The notes beneath the pieces are model-generated. The model made no database searches and was not told the DNA's origin. It saw nothing but the letters and a program-made list of their open reading frames with translations. A stretch of 64,000 nucleotides of DNA, from assembly GCA_015039315.1 (NCBI GenBank), contig WIDE01000054.1, positions 96,750-160,749 on the forward strand, written 5' to 3'. The translations under genes were made by a program, and so were the position numbers. The stretch comes from Clavulina sp. PMI_390 (taxonomy: Eukaryota > Basidiomycota > Agaricomycetes > Cantharellales > Hydnaceae). Position 1 is the stretch's first letter. Each line of letters starts with the position of its first letter. Shown piece after piece: positions 12,438 to 24,064 of this stretch.

Positions 12438-12862
12438 GGTATGCGGTAGTGAGTGTGTGGAGAGTTTATGCGGTCGTGGAGGGAGGAACAGTCAGGAGCC
12501 TCAGGTCACGTGCTCGCTGTCGTCACATCAGATGTGCCCTGAATCCAAAACGTAATGATCGGGCTCTTAGCAAGGTGATGCGTATTTTCGGCTCTCCTTA
12601 GGCTCGACAGTATGCTACTCATTGATATTGTCCGCCCATTTCAATGAAACCATGTCTAAATGTGGTGGGATAGAGGCTCAGAGCATGACCGCTAATATCA
12701 CTGCATTCACTGGGAGAGTATACATAATAATGGCACACGGATCTACAAATAGACAATGAAGGTTATAGTTACTAGCAGGTGCCAGACTGAAGACCTCCGG
12801 CATCAGCATGGATCAATTTGAGTGGCAACAGGCGAAGGACGATAGGGTGCCTTGAGCGAACT
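12438..12862. other. Intergenic: calmodulin promoter and YjbQ 3' flank
   Basis: Contains the calmodulin upstream region on the minus strand, with a perfect CACGTG at 12507-12512. No gene is supported. Confidence 0.5.
12507..12512. promoter_or_regulatory. CACGTG (E-box) upstream of calmodulin
   Basis: Palindromic bHLH-type site 70 bp upstream of the calmodulin ATG. A single 6-mer occurs often by chance, so its role is inference. Confidence 0.3.
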
Positions 12863-13856
12863 TCATGGCCTGCGGTAAAGCGAGATAAGATTAAGAGGTT
12901 TACAGGAAAGTATATCATCAGGTGTAGCAAAGTGACGTACAAGATGGTGGCCACAATGCGCCTCGTGTGAGGGAAGTTGCGAAACTAATGGGGGAGGTGC
13001 CATACACACCTCGTTTGCATCGTGCTGTTCATGACGAATAGGGAGTCATAATGGACGCACCTCGGTCAAGTATATCCCTTGCCATGTTCCTAAGTTCAGC
13101 TTCCCGTTTGTGATTGGGATGGTGATTGTGGATCCGATCACAGAAGCTTTGGTATGAGACACACTATGGGTGTCCCCGCTCAAGCTTGACGCATAAAAGC
13201 AGGGGTGGAGTGGAGCAGTGCTTACGAATCACTGGTTAGTTCGTAGGGGCAAGATTGTCAGCGAGTTCTTTGAGAGCGAGAACGAGGCAGGGTGAACCAA
13301 TGCGTACTCTGGTCCTTCGTCTGTGTGGATCCAGTCGAGAGCCTCAGGAACCATGTGATCCAGAGCCATATCCATGTCTGCGCAAGCGATTTTATGCTCT
13401 CAGATTTCCCATTCTTTTGTAGAACAACGCTGTCCAGGCTCACCAACTCGCACATCTAATTAAGAATGAAATATGACGGCTGAGGAGCAGTCATAAAGCT
13501 CTTAAATTGAACGGGTATCTGACCAGGATCGGCATTCTCATTAATCGTAAGGGCGGCTGATGTATGCTGGATGAAAAGATACAAGATGCCAATCTGAGAT
13601 AGTGTCGCGAGGCACCATAAGTTCTTCGGTTCGCAAGATGTTACGCATGCGGGATATCTTACAGGAACATCTTTCAACCCATCAGATATCTGCTGGACAA
13701 CCTCCGATGTTACCAGATAGCACCTGTCATGGGAATCCAGCGGCGGAAGTGAATAGAGTGTCAGTATATCACCACCCTTTCGTCCACCGAAAAAAATATG
13801 ACCCAGACAGACCCCTTAGACCTCCTCGCCAGCGAAAATGTCTTTTGCCAGGGCAT
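12863..13856 (-). CDS. YjbQ/UPF0047 family protein (secondary thiamine-phosphate synthase family)
   Basis: Seven exons join in frame: 13813-13856, 13663-13723, 13524-13593, 13308-13377, 13061-13178, 12941-12984 and 12863-12869, giving 137 residues, the normal family length. The protein begins [20 protein letters not shown], a family N-terminus, and carries [19 protein letters not shown], then [19 protein letters not shown], then [20 protein letters not shown] and RRIVATILP. The HTSA, EN.DPD, and LGTWQ.I.L blocks define UPF0047. Family members can rescue thiamine-phosphate synthase loss in bacteria, but the physiological reaction is unsettled. The last coding exon is only seven bases (G CCA TGA). 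The gene is divergent from SUR2 with 161 bp between start codons. Confidence 0.92.
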
Positions 13857-14017
13857 ATTACTTGGTGGGTGCTCGACAAGGTCAATGGAATGCTGCGGTG
13901 ATGATCGTCGCCTCGGACCCGGGATCACGTGCCGGCCACTTGTTTGGCACTTCGGCATTTGTGCTTTTGAGATTTGGCGTCGTGCGACTTGGAGAATTCT
14001 CAAACTCTGAGAACCAG
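13857..14017. promoter_or_regulatory. Bidirectional promoter region between YjbQ-family gene and SUR2
   Basis: Only 161 bp separate the two divergent start codons, so the core promoters must share this space. It contains CACGTG at 13926-13931. Co-regulation is inference. Confidence 0.55.
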
Positions 14018-15218
14018 ATGGCAACAGCAGCAGTCGCAGCAAACGCCACAATGTATCCGGCCCTGGACCTCTCCACGACCACGTTTCCGTTCTATTATAC
14101 CCCACGGCCGAATCTGCTAAGCTTTATTTCTGACCAACAACTGTCACTCCTTCTCCCAGTCATTGCCTACGTGCGCGCGCGTTCCTCTTTGCTCTAGTCT
14201 GTCCGCCACTAACTCTCCTGTCACTTTAGTGGGCATATTCGCTCCTTTTCGCCGTTATCGACTACTCTCAATGGTCCTGGCTCGAGCAGTACCGGCTACA
14301 CGAACCCGAGGAGGTCACCAAGCGAAATCGCGCCACGGTGTCAGAAGTCGTTCGGGCCGTCATATTCCAGCAGCTGTTGCAAACAGCTCTAGGGATGATA
14401 TTCCTAGACGCGCCTGAACAAACCGATCACCTTCGGGCCATGCAGGAGCTTTACATTCCGTTGGCTACCGTGCTGAGTGCAATCATCGGCACAGCGAATG
14501 CACGGAACCTCCTTCTGCTACACGGCAGCAACATTGTCTCATGGACATACTGGTGGATTATCCCTGGGTTCCAGTTTCTCTTTGCCATGTGAGTTTGCTC
14601 GCCCGTTCGTCAGGTCTAATGACTGATGTTCGGACCGTGACTGTTTTTGCCCTTTCGTAAAAAATGCGTTGTAGCTTCGTCCTCGATACCTGGGAATACT
14701 TCCTTCATCGTTTATTCCACCAGAACAAGTATCTGTACCGTAACTTCCACTCCACTCACCACCGGTTATACGTCCCCTACGCTTTCGGCGCTCTGTATAA
14801 CCATTGGTTTGAGGGTGTCCTTCTCGACTCAGTGGGAGGGCTAATTGCGCACACCTTGTCGATGATGTCAATCCGACAAGCAATTTTCCTCTTCAGCTTC
14901 TCGACGCTCAAGACTGTGGACGACCACTGCGGCTATGCACTGCCATTTGATCCTTTCCAGATTTTCTTCCCAAATTGCGCTGCTTACCACGATATTCACC
15001 ATCAGGTCCGTGTCCGTCCTTTTCCGCTTCAATCGCTCCTTTATCCTTTGCTGCGTGTTGTACAATCGCTAACTCACATGCTGCTGTTACAGTCTTGGGG
15101 CATCAAGTACAACTTCAGCCAGCCCTTTTATGTTCACTGGGATACCATACTCGGGACAAGGTACGGAGGACGGAAACTCTCCACGCCCCCCAAGAAGGAG
15201 AAGGTCAAAGAGGAGTGA
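14018..15218 (+). CDS. SUR2: Sphinganine C4-hydroxylase (fatty acid hydroxylase superfamily)
   Basis: ER membrane di-iron enzyme that hydroxylates carbon 4 of sphinganine or dihydroceramide to make phytosphingosine. Exons 14018-14170, 14230-14588, 14675-15005 and 15093-15218 give 322 residues. The superfamily histidine boxes are all present: HRLFH, HSTHH, and HDIHH, the last followed after an intron by WGIKYNFSQPFYVHWD. Several hydrophobic segments precede the His boxes. The C-terminus is Lys-rich (PPKKEKVKEE), which could act as an ER-retention tail. The start at 14018 gives a continuous frame with no better upstream ATG. Confidence 0.93.
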
Positions 15219-16058
15219 TCTCAAGTTCTCCCCAAGACCCAACCCATCTTCCCCTCCATTGGTTGTCCAGGTTCCAAGCTCTGATGTTATCTGCATATCT
15301 ACGTCTCTCTATCTTTATTACCCTGCCCCCATTGCCGCATTGCTCGTACCCACTCCACAGATCGCCTGGTGATTCTTTCGTGGAGTTTTTTTTTTTTGTT
15401 CTATCTGGTTTGGATCATTACCCACCCCTACTCATACTTACCGGATGTTATTTTACGGACTGTTATTTTATTGCTACCAGTACACTCCTTCAGAGTCTGT
15501 GTGCCTTGTCCACAAGGGCTTCACCTCTACCGAGTCTTCGCCATTAATCAATGTATCCCGCTCCTTTATAACAAAAGATGCTTGCAACCTTGATGGCTGG
15601 GGACCATACTCACAGATTGAGCGTATTTCCCAAATCGTATGACTCCAATGTAGTACGACCATCTCTCTTTTAGGAGAATTACGTGAGATTTCCATGTTGT
15701 GATTTGCGGTCAGCGCAGACACCCACCCTGCTTGGTGACACAATACCGCCGTTTCCTCAGCGCGTCATGACTCTCAGCGTCAAATTGATTGTCCATTCGA
15801 AAGTACGGAATGAATTGCCGTATTTGGTACTTGGGCGGTGAGCCTCACGGGCACCTCTTCCCGCAATGCAATCGTTCCAAATGGCACCGCTGAGATCCCA
15901 ACAAAGCGCCAGCCCCGAGAGGTATCTCCTAGTCACAAAATCTACCATCACATAGCCAAGCTTGAGAGGGTTCGATATCACTTCCTCTCGTCCTGAAATA
16001 TCTTGCCTGCTGTTGTATCGCTTGGTCTCGGATGTCGCATAAATTCACAGAAACCACC
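15219..16058. other. Intergenic: SUR2 3' flank and upstream region of the alpha/beta hydrolase
   Basis: A T-run at about 15387-15399 lies in the SUR2 3' flank. Minus-strand frames here (15757-15981, 15929-16237) overlap the hydrolase first exon in antisense and have no domain. An upstream coding exon of the hydrolase could hide here because a CAG precedes its ATG, but I cannot support one. Confidence 0.4.
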
Positions 16059-17470
16059 ATGCGTATACCCTCTGCTACCACGGGATGGGAATTAGAGGCC
16101 TGGCAATTTCTTCCCTCTGATGTGTCTTCCAAACCACCTGTTGTGGTGATGTGAGCTTTGAAATATCCGAAACTCTGGTGTCTGGCCTTGACGTTGGTGA
16201 TGCTACCTTGTGTGGGTTTGGTACTAATAGGGCTCATGGAACTGGTCTAACAAAAGCTTCGAGCCTGAGGCCACATGCGGAGGTGACTACCGCGCGTTTC
16301 GTGCCCCTTTTGCTCAGTTAAGCTGGGTAGCTGAAACTTGGTCGACACCTGCAGGTATTTGCTGCTCAAGGATATGGCGTACTTGTATTTGACTATCGCC
16401 GATTTGGGGGTTCTGGTATGTCAATATTCGCCTCCATACCGTAAACCATGAGTTGTATATTTCTTTATTCTAGATGGGACTCCGCGCAACATGCTGATTA
16501 TCAATGAGCGACACGAGGACTACTCCACTGTTATCAATTATGCTCGATCTTGCGAGCTATTTGACCCAAAAAGGGTAGTCGCTTGGGGAACATCCTTTAG
16601 TGGAGGACACGTAATCACCATTGCTGGAAAGGTGAGGATCATCCCTGCAACCGTTCATTGTCCGCACCATTCTAACCCTAAGCACTGCGCAAAGGACCAC
16701 GAACTAGCTGCTGTAATTGCTCAATGCCCATTTACGGATGGCATAGCTTCTGGGTTTCATCTGTCAAAGCTCCCTATTGTCCGAACGGTATGAAGGACTA
16801 ATGTGCTGCGTTTGTCTTATCCTGATCTTAATATGTAGACCCCTATTGCGATTTATGACCTCGTTCGATCGCTGCTACCATGGTATAAACCAACATATAT
16901 CAAGGCGGCGGCCCAGCCCGGCCATCTGGGGTATCTTGCCGAACCTGGGTTCTACGATGGCATGTATCGAATCACCCCGAATCCGCAGTAGGTCACCATC
17001 TCCTCCATGAGGCTAGGTTTTTTGTAACTCACCTTGCACTTCACGCCAGGGACTTTCCGAACCAGCTACAGGCGTCAGAATTCATGAAGCTTCCATTTTA
17101 TCGGCCTGTGCGTGCAGCTAGCAGGATCCAATGTCCTATCTTGGTCACTATTGCCAAAGCCGACAATATTGTCCCACCTGGAGCGGTGTTGAAGGTTGCG
17201 AGACGTGCGCCTCTCGGCGAAAGCGTGCAATTCGAAGGAAGTGAGTGCGACGCTGTGAGATTGCACTATGGAGCTGATGACTGCACTTCCAGCCCACTTT
17301 GATTGTTACCAGTACGTATCCTCCCCACTGTATAACTAGCCTTGGAGCCGTTGTCCGAGACCTTTTTTATGAGCAGAGGGGGCGCGTCCTTTGAGGCAGG
17401 GCTCAGGGCTCAGATTGAGTTCCTGCAGCGAGTACTCAGTCCACCGATAGATCATCACGAGATCATATGA
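16059..17470 (+). CDS. Alpha/beta hydrolase (serine hydrolase, fungal hypothetical-esterase type)
   Basis: Cytosolic serine hydrolase of the alpha/beta fold, substrate unknown. At least eight exons join in frame. The N-terminus is MRIPSATTGWELEAWQFLP then KPPVVVM, an intron, and AHGTGLTKASSLRPHAE (oxyanion His-Gly). Next come VFAAQGYGVLVFDYRRFG and GSDGTPRNMLIINERHEDYS, then WGTSFSGGH, which holds the nucleophile elbow G-T-S-F-S-G. Later exons give CPILVTIAKADNIVPPGA (acid Asp region) and EGTHFDCYQ (catalytic His), then GGASFEAGLRAQIEFLQRVL before the stop at 17468-17470. The catalytic triad is complete. The start at 16059 is the best ATG but an extra upstream exon is possible. Similar proteins are often labelled X-Pro dipeptidyl-peptidase-like, dienelactone-hydrolase-like or thioesterase. 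Confidence 0.85.
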
Positions 17471-17839
17471 CCACTGCTGCTCCCGAGCATTGCATGGAAA
17501 TCCATTGAGTATTCCTAACTGCGCATTCAATGCTAACATGGAACTTCTGCCCGGGGACGTTCTGGACGAGTCCTAGAATACCAATTATGCGAGTTGCAAA
17601 TCGCTCCATGTACCGTAGTGCCTCACATAGGCTCCAAGTGCCTGTCGATTCTGGACAGCCAAACCAGTCAGTCGTTTCGGCTAATTGAAAAAAACGGAAG
17701 TGACTGTGGCACTGTGACACGCCACAGCCGGAGCTGGAGCGGCAAGTGTCCAGCCAACCTTGCGCGTTCACTACTACTGGTCCCCCATAAGTGGTTCGTG
17801 CGGACTCGTTTCCAACCCTGATAATTCCTGTTCGGTTGT
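17471..17839. other. Intergenic between hydrolase and DUF423 genes
   Basis: No gene supported. A minus-strand frame of 141 codons (17463-17888) overlaps both neighbours and has no domain or splice support. Confidence 0.4.
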
Positions 17840-18621
17840 ATGACTTCATCCCCCAAGCCGGCCCATCCCGAAGCTGAATCATCTCCACTGCTTCCTACCT
17901 CGAGCTCAACCTCTGCGACCGACTCGAGCGCAAGCGAAGCAACCAACACCACGTGGTTTAGTCTGCTCATAGGGTCCATCATGGTTTGCACACTGCAGCC
18001 GACTATTCGGTTAGAATGCTGATTCGCGACTAGTCAATCTTCTCTCCCACCAATCTTTGGCGCGTTGGAGCAATATTCTGTTCGTAATGCTCCTATTTAG
18101 AGGGCATCAGATGAGGCCAATTTACTGAATCCTTGATCCAACTTCTTCATAAAGGTACTGGAGGTATCGCAGCTGGCGCGTTTGGAGCCCATGGCCTGAA
18201 AGCCCGCGGAATCCCCGCAGATAAAATACAATCCTGGGAGACCGCGTCAAACTACGCAGTAAGCTTGAATAACCTCCTTATGTTCTCGAGATTATATCTC
18301 ATTCTCAATTACACACAACCCTCATTCACTTGTCGATATATTGGGCCCGAAGATCTATAATGGTTTGGCTCTGCTACTGATTTCGACCCAACCCCGTTGG
18401 GCATCCCATCGATTTGCAGGACCGGCAATCGTCCTGGGTGGCGCTATATTTAGTGGCTCGATTTTCGCATTGGTACTCAATCGAGATAGGTATGTTGATA
18501 AGGTTCGATACTTGAGCTCTTACTAATCTAGAAAATCTGGCGTAGGTTCAAGTTTTTAGGTCCAATAACCCCTCTAGGAGGGGTTTCCTTGATGTTGGGT
18601 TACCTTTCACTCGCTCTCTGA
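17840..18621 (+). CDS. DUF423 / TMEM256 family small membrane protein
   Basis: Small multi-pass membrane protein of unknown function, widespread from bacteria to animals. Exon 1 (from 17840) is a Ser/Pro-rich hydrophilic head ending TTWFSLLIGSIM. Following exons give IFSPTNLWRVGAIF, then TGGIAAGAFGAHGLKARGIP and IQSWETASNYA, then YNGLALLLISTQPRW and FAGPAIVLGGAIFSGSIFAL, and finally FKFLGPITPLGGVSLMLGYL. The GAFGAHGL and GPITPLGG motifs are the family signature, with about four hydrophobic segments. The N-terminal head of about 45 residues is longer than in bacterial members. The stop is at 18619-18621. Confidence 0.88.
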
Positions 18622-18940
18622 TGCTGAATGGTGATGCTGTTGATACGAGAGGGACACCACTACGCCCACATCCTAGATCAGTGCCGTAGTTTTCCCGTAT
18701 TGTCCAACATTTCTCTAGCCATGTCAGCAAATGCTTTGTCGTACCTCCACAAGGGGGTCCATTGCTCACTCCCTCACACGTCGCATCGAGCGGGGAAAAT
18801 GCTTCCATTGAGAACTCAGATCATGAGAATCGTCGCAATATAGCGCTAGTACATTGGGGGCATAAGAACCAGAGAAATGATATAGAGGTCAAAAAGAAAT
18901 GATGAAGAGGTTATATGATGGATAAGGGGAATATTGGCAT
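18622..18940. other. Intergenic between convergent genes
   Basis: 3' flanks of the DUF423 gene and the sugar transporter. No gene supported. Confidence 0.4.
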
Positions 18941-21349
18941 TTACGCCTTCTCTTCATGAGAGTAGTCCTCCTTAGTGTCGGCAGGGGCCTAAAGATCGTG
19001 TGAGTGCCAATGACTTGAAATGGAACAATGGAAGACAACGTACTGTAACACCCTTGGGCAAAGCCTCGCCGTGCTTGCCAACATCTTCCTTGATGGCCCA
19101 GGCAGAGAAGACATGACCAGCGTTGAAAACGGCCTCCATCTCTTCAATTGTGCGACCCTTGGTCTCGGGGAACATGAAGATCATGTGGATGCACGCGACA
19201 AAGTTGAAGGCAGCGAAAAGGAAGTAGGTCTTGTAGGAGATGTGAGCGAGTGCAGGTGGGACAGCCCAAGCAAGTGCGGTGTTGAAGGCCCAGTTGCTAG
19301 CAGTAGAGAGTGCGACGGCCTTGCCACGAACGCGGGTTGGGAAGATCTCGGCCGGGCTGTGAGGAGGAGGTCAGCGTGTTTATTGACATGCATTTCTCCA
19401 GGTGCTATCGACTTACTAGGTCCATGAAGTCGGGCCAATGGTCACGGCAAAGGTGCAGACGAACAGGTAGGAGCAAGCCTCGATGGCGTGGGAGACCGAA
19501 GTGTGGTTCACAACGACCCAAGTGGTCGAACCGTCAACAGAGCCCCAATGCCCAAAGCCACCTTGCAGACCACCGACGAGCCAGAGCCAGAAAGACATGC
19601 CGCCAAAGCCAAGAATCATCATAGGACGACGTCCCCACTAGTAGGTAGAGATGATGACAGCGTCAGTTTTCTGCACAGAGAGACCTAGAACTGGAGGTTG
19701 TTACCTTGTCGATGTAGATAATGGCAGGAACAGTCATGGCGACGTTCAAAGCGTACTGAATCGATGAAGCGACGAGCGTGGCATGACGACCAGTGACACC
19801 AGAACTTTCGAATACGTAGACAATCTGTAGTCATGACAAAAATAATGAGTGGCTTTGAATCATGAAAATTGCTAAAAGAAGAACCCACATAGTACTAAAA
19901 AGTGACGACAATGGATAGCATCAGTAAAATAGAATCTGGGTATTGTTCTAGATGTGCGACTCACCATCATAACATTCATGCCACTGAGCTGCGACCAAGC
20001 TTGCAAACTCATACCCAGGCCAACACGGCGGAAAATACCAGGGGCAAAGATGTCCATCCAAGACTTCGAACCCTCGGTACGGTCGTACTCAACGGAGGCA
20101 CGGATTTCATTGTATTCGAGCTGCACGAGTGCGACATTGGGGTCGCCCTTTCCATGGAGGTCGGAGAGGATCTCGAGAGCCTCTTCATTGCGGTCGTGGT
20201 CCATCAGCCACCTAGGGCTCTCGGGGAAGAACAGCATGCCGATAGCGAGAACAGCACCAGGAATCATCTGCAGGCCCCAAGCTAAATAGGAAAAAACAAG
20301 GTTATCGCTGAATTAATGCTCTGATAGCTTGTGAAAGAGATTCGTCACAACGTACGAATACGGAACGAAGCATTGCTGTTGATGTACGAGCATCCCCATT
20401 GGATGAAGAATTGGATAAGGATACCCCAGGTAATCGACTGCGATTCAATGGGTCGATTGAATCAGTACAACGGTAAAGACACCGGCCCATTGGTAGCGAA
20501 TCTGCACACTCACCCATTGTTGGAGTGAGGTCATGCGACCACGAATCCCCGGTGCGGTGATCTCAGCCTGGTACATAGGACTACAAAAGAGGTTAGCGCT
20601 TGGATCGGAAAGTGCGGCCTAAGAGAACGGTCCGAGAGAACAACCTACACTGTAGTGGAGGCGATACCAATCGAGGAACCGGCAATGATTCGACCAACCA
20701 CGAGCATACCGCGGTTCTAGCAGATTGGTGGGGATCGATAAGATTGGGTGAACATTCAAAGGAGCCGAACAAGGAATACCTGAGACGCGCATTGCAAAAT
20801 GCAACCTGTCACAAATGGGCGAATCAGAAATGACGTCGTGGTTCCAAGGGATGCAACGAAGTTGTGCTACATACCAAGGACCCAAATCCACCCGCTGAGG
20901 ATGATGGTAAGCTTCCTTCCGAGCTTATCAGACAAGTATGAGGTGACGATAGCGCCAACTAGTGAGCCAGCAGGCATAGAAGCCGTGATGGCACCTTGCT
21001 CTCCGGAGCCTGGGTTATGGAAGTACGCAAGGTAGTATGGGTTCTAAGGATCGGCAAGGTTGAGGGCGAGGTTAGGATCCACTCAGTGCTGATCGGCTTA
21101 CGTTCAGGACACCACTCATACTCGAGATGTCGAGACCGAACAACCCTCCTCCGATGCATGCGAACGAGCCTACAATGTACTACCAGCACGCCAAATCAAG
21201 CAGAGTCAGAACCAACAGCAACCAAGCGGTTCGACAAGAGAGATAATGAGACCCACGGGGTTTCCAGCGATAGCTTTGCTGTACTGGAGAACGGGACGGA
21301 GTGTGTCAGCTGAAGCAGCAGAATCGAGACGAAGTATAGCCAACCTTCA
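18941..21349 (-). CDS. MFS sugar porter (hexose / disaccharide transporter type)
   Basis: Plasma-membrane proton-coupled sugar transporter of the major facilitator superfamily with twelve predicted helices. The first exon MKVGYTS joins KAIAGNP after an intron. Later exons give FACIGGGLFGLDISSMSGVL, SDKLGRKLTIILSG, MYQAEITAPGIRGRMTSLQQ, PESPRWLMDHDRNEEALEIL, WSQLSGMNVMM, YYIVYVFESSGVTGR, YIDKWGRRPMM, YPAEIFPTRVRGKAVALSTA and PETKGRTIEEMEAVF, ending YSHEEKA (stop 18941-18943). These are the classical sugar-porter signatures, including PESPRxL and PETKG. The two Tyr of MMYYIVYVF come from a separate 6-nt exon at 19889-19894. Substrate cannot be assigned from sequence alone. The ORF has at least eleven exons. 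Confidence 0.93.
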
Positions 21350-21989
21350 TGTTGGGCAACTTGTCGAGGGGGGAAAGTGGCAAGTGAAGCAAGGAGAAAA
21401 TGGCAAGCAGAGGAGTGCGCTTTTTAACGGTCCCCTCGTTGAATACTAGAAGGGAAATGAACTAGAGGTCATGTGGAGAAGGTGGGGCCAATAGAGCAGA
21501 ATACTTGTCGCTGATACAATGATAATTTTGGTATCACAGCGCGCTGGTCATTCTCTCACAAAGAAGCAGGAAAATCACTCTGTGCCTGCTCAGTGGGGCT
21601 TCTGCGGCGAATTGGCGAAGGAAGCAGCTATTATCGATTGCACGACTGCGAAACATATTCGAGAAAGAATGAGCATCGAAGGCGAAAAACCTTTGCGACA
21701 CAGCGTTGATAGGATCTCTTGCTCCTTTTTTTTTTGGGTTGGCTTGGCAAACACTCAAGGTGTCACCGGGGCAGAGAAGCTTCGCCAAGGTTACAATTAC
21801 CCCAGACAAATTTTGATACCCCGCACACATCCAGTTTTTTTTAATTACGAGGGGAGTGATCGATCCCCAGAAATGCCCGAAAAAGAACGGGATAAGCGGC
21901 AGCGGCAAGATGGGGGCCGGTCCAAAGGTCATTTGCCAAGGGAATTCTAATACAACCAAACCTGGCGTCGGGAGTTTCGCCGAACACAC
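21350..21989. other. Intergenic: sugar-transporter promoter and site-2 protease 3' flank
   Basis: Contains homopolymer T/A runs near 21726-21735 and 21834-21842. Open frames on both strands (21519-21950 plus, 21534-21989 minus) are mutual shadows with no domain. I see no supported gene. Confidence 0.4.
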
Positions 21990-24064
21990 CTACCCTGCTA
22001 AACCTGCTTGGGCAAGCGAGAGCAGCCCCAGAGACAGGAGCAGGCCTGATGATATTGACGTCATTGTTTTGGCCACCGTCGCCACCCTCCCTAGGCGAAC
22101 AGTTCCCGCAGCGGGGGACCAGGGAATGTCACCAATTTCCGTGTCTGGCCGACTCAGCGTTGGGGCGAGCCCTGCAGTAATCAGGTCTATTGCTGGAGCA
22201 AGAACCTCCGAGCCATCCAGATATATGGCAGGGACCAAATTGACCAGAAAAAGAGACATCGTGATCACAGAAAGATATCTAGATTATATAAGAAGAGGAT
22301 ACTCAATCGATGGCGGGTGCGCGAGAAAAGCTACACTTACTCGTAGAAGAGGTGAATGGCGGGCGGCAAATTTAAAGGGATGAAGGATGCACGCGACAGG
22401 TAAGAGCCCACTTCAACTATTGATAATTATCCAAGTTATTGAACTATAATTCCCACGGTGACCAAAATCAAGAACATACCATGGTCAAAAATTTCGCCCT
22501 TTGGTCCACGCCAAATCAGGATTTCTTCAGAGATCTTCCAAAACCCCCACGGAGAGTATGTAATTTTGAGAAGCTCCTGGTCACCGCGTGGTCGGAGACA
22601 TGAGAATCCTTTGTCTGGACATTGGCGATCACATCGGCCGTCGTTACCGATCAGTGAAGGGGGTCGTGGCCGCTGCGTTGGATCCATAACCCGGACTGGA
22701 TCCAAGCAATACGATCTGCCAGTAAGGGTAGCATTGACTTCGAGAAAACAGCTCAATGCACCAGTCGGGGCCCCAGAGCAGCAAGTTCCTGACTGATCTT
22801 CTTTCATTCGCGCCTCGTCAGAAGCCTGTTCTTAACGAAATCAATGATGTGCCGCACCCTCACCGTCCAACCAAGGCTGTGGGACGCACCAGCCACGTAG
22901 CGCACCCCCAGGTTCATTTTCTGTGAAGTAGTCTGTCCAATGAGCCTTGGATTCTATTTTTTCATCATTCAACATTGTAATAACCGAGCCCAGCGGTATC
23001 ACTCCATCAAGTGCAATGCTCTTGACGTGCGGGAATTCACGGATCGGCGTGCAAGCCAGGGCAATGGTCGGCGTGGGTCAGACACAGTGTCATTAAAGAA
23101 GTATCCACGGACGCACAGGATCAATACGAAGCACCACCTGACCTCCACCTTCGACGCTCTCCCAAAATGGTCCAGCTAGCGCGCGGCCAAGATTCTCACC
23201 AAGGGAAAAGGCACCGAGAAGCCAGAGAAGTGCCCAGAAGACTATGTTATGCCAGGCTCCACTTGTGGCGATCCTAATTCGAGGCCACGGAGGCAGTTTC
23301 TCTAGGGCGGAGGAAGAGAGCGATACAAAAGCGCTAGGGAGGATCCAATGAATCGCGATGCCTGCTGAGACTAAAGGGGTGGCATCTCTAAAAGCAGTGT
23401 TAATAACGGCTCAAGCAACGTTAGGGCAAATCACGAACAAGGCGGCTGCTATGGCATGCCCACTCTCGTGGATAACCAGGCATACAAACAAAGCGAATAT
23501 CATGGGTATGAGGTGATGAAGGGGAACGGTCATCCCAGGGACCTATAGAGTCTCAATACCCGCAGGGGACCATATCTGTATGCCACTCACGAGGATTTGC
23601 AGGTGCGAGGCTGTGGGATAAGTAGCCGTTGGGGGCTTACCACCTCTCTTGACCAGCGTTGTTAGGTTCGCTGGCCGATGGTCTTGTCCCATTAACACCA
23701 GTACCACCTGTACCACAAAGTAGGCTAGCGCAAACGGCGCTACACAGGCCACAAGGATACCAAGGATCGCCCCAGTATCGTAGAACAGTGCTGTAACCCG
23801 CCTCAAAGCACCATACTTCATGCGTAGCATGATTTTGTCGTGCCATTCATTGAAACTGGTTGTCGAAAGAGAAATCCGGACATCCCGAAGGTACACTCTA
23901 GTGCCTCCAAATTTGAAACCGTTTGCTGGAATTCTCGAGCTTCGCAATCGTGTTTGCCTGGAGGCAGACAGAGGTAAAGGAGTACGTTCCTCAGGTCGCA
24001 CCCAGCGAGATATAACGTGAATTATGGCCCAAAATATCGCAGAGCCAAATAGCAGGCTATACAT
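21990..24064 (-). CDS. Site-2 protease (M50 intramembrane zinc metalloprotease, MBTPS2-like)
   Basis: Intramembrane protease of the Golgi/ER that releases membrane-tethered transcription factors such as SREBP; in basidiomycetes the orthologue (Stp1 in Cryptococcus) acts in hypoxia and sterol control. The start at 24064 (MYSLLFGSAIFWAIIHVISR) opens the first membrane segment. The next exon has FALFVCLVIHESGHAMAAAL, holding the HExxH zinc motif, followed by SAGIAIHWILPSAF. A PDZ-like middle carries IALDGVIPLGSVITMLND. A Cys-rich exon near 22800-22480 includes GTCCSGAP and GRCDRQCP. The last exon has SLFLVNLVPAIYLDGSE, the LDG third zinc ligand, and ends after more hydrophobic segments at 21990. 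All catalytic elements are intact. Middle exon borders (22800-23200) are approximate. Confidence 0.88.

Noticed and set aside
15929..16237. Open frame of 102 codons on the minus strand
   Set aside because: Antisense to the first exon of the alpha/beta hydrolase, whose plus-strand reading matches the family.
21519..22383. Plus-strand frames of 143 and 175 codons
   Set aside because: They lie antisense to the last site-2 protease exon or in its 3' flank; the protease LDG motif is on the other strand.
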